A stretch of 7,078 nucleotides of DNA from Candidatus Kerfeldbacteria bacterium. GTDB taxonomy: Bacteria; Patescibacteriota; Patescibacteriia; SBBC01; CAIJZX01. Under the pieces are notes generated by a model. The model was not told the origin of the DNA and searched no databases. It saw only the letters and a list, made by a program, of their open reading frames with translations. The stretch spans positions 1 to 7,078 of the forward strand of contig JACQBO010000045.1 in assembly GCA_016194465.1 (NCBI GenBank). Direction: 5' to 3'. Shown in pieces: positions 6,509-7,078 of this stretch (position 1 is its first letter; every line of letters begins with the position of its first letter). The translations under genes and the position numbers were made by a program.

Positions 6509-6755
6509 AACACCGAGGGAAGTCAATCGAAACTGAGAGAAGGATAGGGTGAAATAGCTAGCTCGGAGCGTGAGTCTGGGCGAAGCTAACGAACTGTGAT
6601 GGGGAAACCCAGAACAACGTTTTCCGTCGTGCTGTCACACGGCAGAATGGACGAGCAATCGTCCCACCCTACTCCCCCGTTCCTCGGTCGAGCCAAAAAC
6701 TCGACCCCTTCTCCCAGTTTCGATTTGACCCCGTAACGACTAAACGCCAGAAGAA

Positions 6756-6827
6756 CGGAAGTCAGAAATCAGAAGTTGGAAGTCAGGTCGTTCAAACCGA
6801 CCTCTGACCTCCAACATCCGACCTCCG
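6756..6827 (+). repeat. Long palindrome forming intron P8
   Basis: A 72-nt imperfect hairpin: CGGAAGU/ACCUCCG at the base and about 16 bp at the tip (6775-6790/6798-6815, with one mismatch and a 2-nt bulge). The arms are tandem variants of 'GAAGTCAG', a pattern typical of dispersed bacterial repeats. It fills the P8 position between P7 strands. Confidence 0.65.
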
Positions 6828-6866
6828 CTCTTAAGATATAGTCTGATCTGCATAGCAATATGCAGA

Positions 6867-6946
6867 GCGCAGCAGAAATGACTGCGCCTCGCAACGAATC
6901 AACGAATTAACCAATCAACGAGTTAACTCGTGTTGCGTAGCAACAA
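6867..6946 (+). repeat. P9 extension with short direct and inverted repeats
   Basis: Hairpin GCGCAG/CTGCGC (6867-6872/6882-6887) is followed by AATCAACGA twice (6897-6905, 6913-6921) in an A/T-rich repeat. Hairpin CAACGAG/CTCG..TTG follows (6916-6935), overlapping in sequence with GTTGC/GCAAC at the 3' end of the intron. It lengthens the tail between P9 and the terminal G. Confidence 0.5.
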
Positions 6947-6950
6947 TCAG

Positions 6951-7000
<50 letters not shown>

Positions 7001-7078
7001 GTTGACGACTCTCTCAACGAGGGACTCGGCGAAATTACAAGACGAGTAAAGATGCTCGTTACCCACAGTTAGACGAAA

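Larger units (their letters stand above)
6194..6950 (+). ncRNA. Group I intron in 23S at E. coli position 1931, no endonuclease gene
   Basis: The exon breaks after CCTAAGGT (T at 6193) and resumes with AGCGAAATTCC at 6951. Core elements visible: candidate guide CUGCCU (6328-6333), pairing with ligated exons AGGU|AG and including the required U-G at the 5' splice site; P2 with GUAA tetraloop (6336-6353); P4 UCGGUG/CACCGA (6479-6484/6511-6516) with an AAA joiner; P5 CCC/GGG; an extended P6 (6517-6543/6707-6732); P7 GACUA/UAGUC (6738-6742/6839-6843) within the classic AAGAUAUAGUC motif; P8 6756-6827; P9 7-bp stem with GCAA loop (6848-6865); terminal G at 6950. P3 is only tentative (GGCG 6467-6470/CGCC 6745-6748). 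Known introns at this site (Thermotoga, Simkania, algal chloroplasts) often carry LAGLIDADG genes; here the longest frame (6367-6552) is 61 codons with no such motif. P1 would span a 134-nt loop. Confidence 0.92.

Noticed and set aside
6367..6552. Small frame inside the intron as a homing endonuclease remnant
   Set aside because: 61 codons without LAGLIDADG, HNH or GIY-YIG; it reads through the dispersed-repeat segment and the P4-P6 core.

Overview
The window is bacterial, of moderate G+C, and most of it is RNA rather than protein. I cannot place the organism below the bacterial level. The short palindromes seen in the rRNA resemble dispersed repeat families of environmental Gram-negative lineages, but that is weak evidence. 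One protein gene lies at the left, on the minus strand. Everything from about 2300 to the end reads as plus-strand RNA.

1-2230: a plus-strand intrinsic terminator for an unseen gene to the left, then a 729-residue minus-strand membrane redox protein. It joins a DAO-type FAD oxidoreductase, a six-helix ferric-reductase-like haem domain and a C-terminal Rieske [2Fe-2S] domain.

2230-3580: no credible protein gene. A divergent sigma70-like promoter (TTGACA-17-TAGCCT) leads into about 100 nt of leader with a terminator/antiterminator arrangement. This is followed by about 1.1 kb packed end to end with long, nested, often bulged inverted repeats (at least 16 stems), some closed by GNRA tetraloops on the plus strand. 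It ends in a 21-bp hairpin followed directly by six T. It looks like a self-contained, very large structured RNA. I do not recognise it as any rRNA, tmRNA, RNase P, group I or group II RNA. It sits where a 16S gene would be expected.

3580-3864: a structured spacer with the look of a 16S-23S spacer (an 'ATTGACAACTGAATAG' tract and four hairpins), but with no tRNA. 3865-7078: the first ~2060 E. coli-equivalent positions of a 23S rRNA gene, cut by the window edge. The conserved core is intact (GTPase centre, helix 69, start of the peptidyl-transferase ring). The gene carries several expansion arms and a 757-nt group I intron exactly after E. coli U1931, the same neighbourhood as the I-CeuI/I-CreI target. 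The intron encodes no homing endonuclease. Its core can be folded (P1 guide, P2, P4-P9, terminal G), and its P5, P6, P8 and P9 regions are enlarged. Several inserts in the rRNA and intron resemble dispersed palindromic repeats, each placed so that it folds as the tip of a helix.

The main candidate for an undescribed system is the giant RNA at 2338-3579, together with its leader switch and its position directly ahead of an unusually expanded, intron-bearing 23S gene. E. coli coordinates below are aligned from memory and may be off by a few positions.
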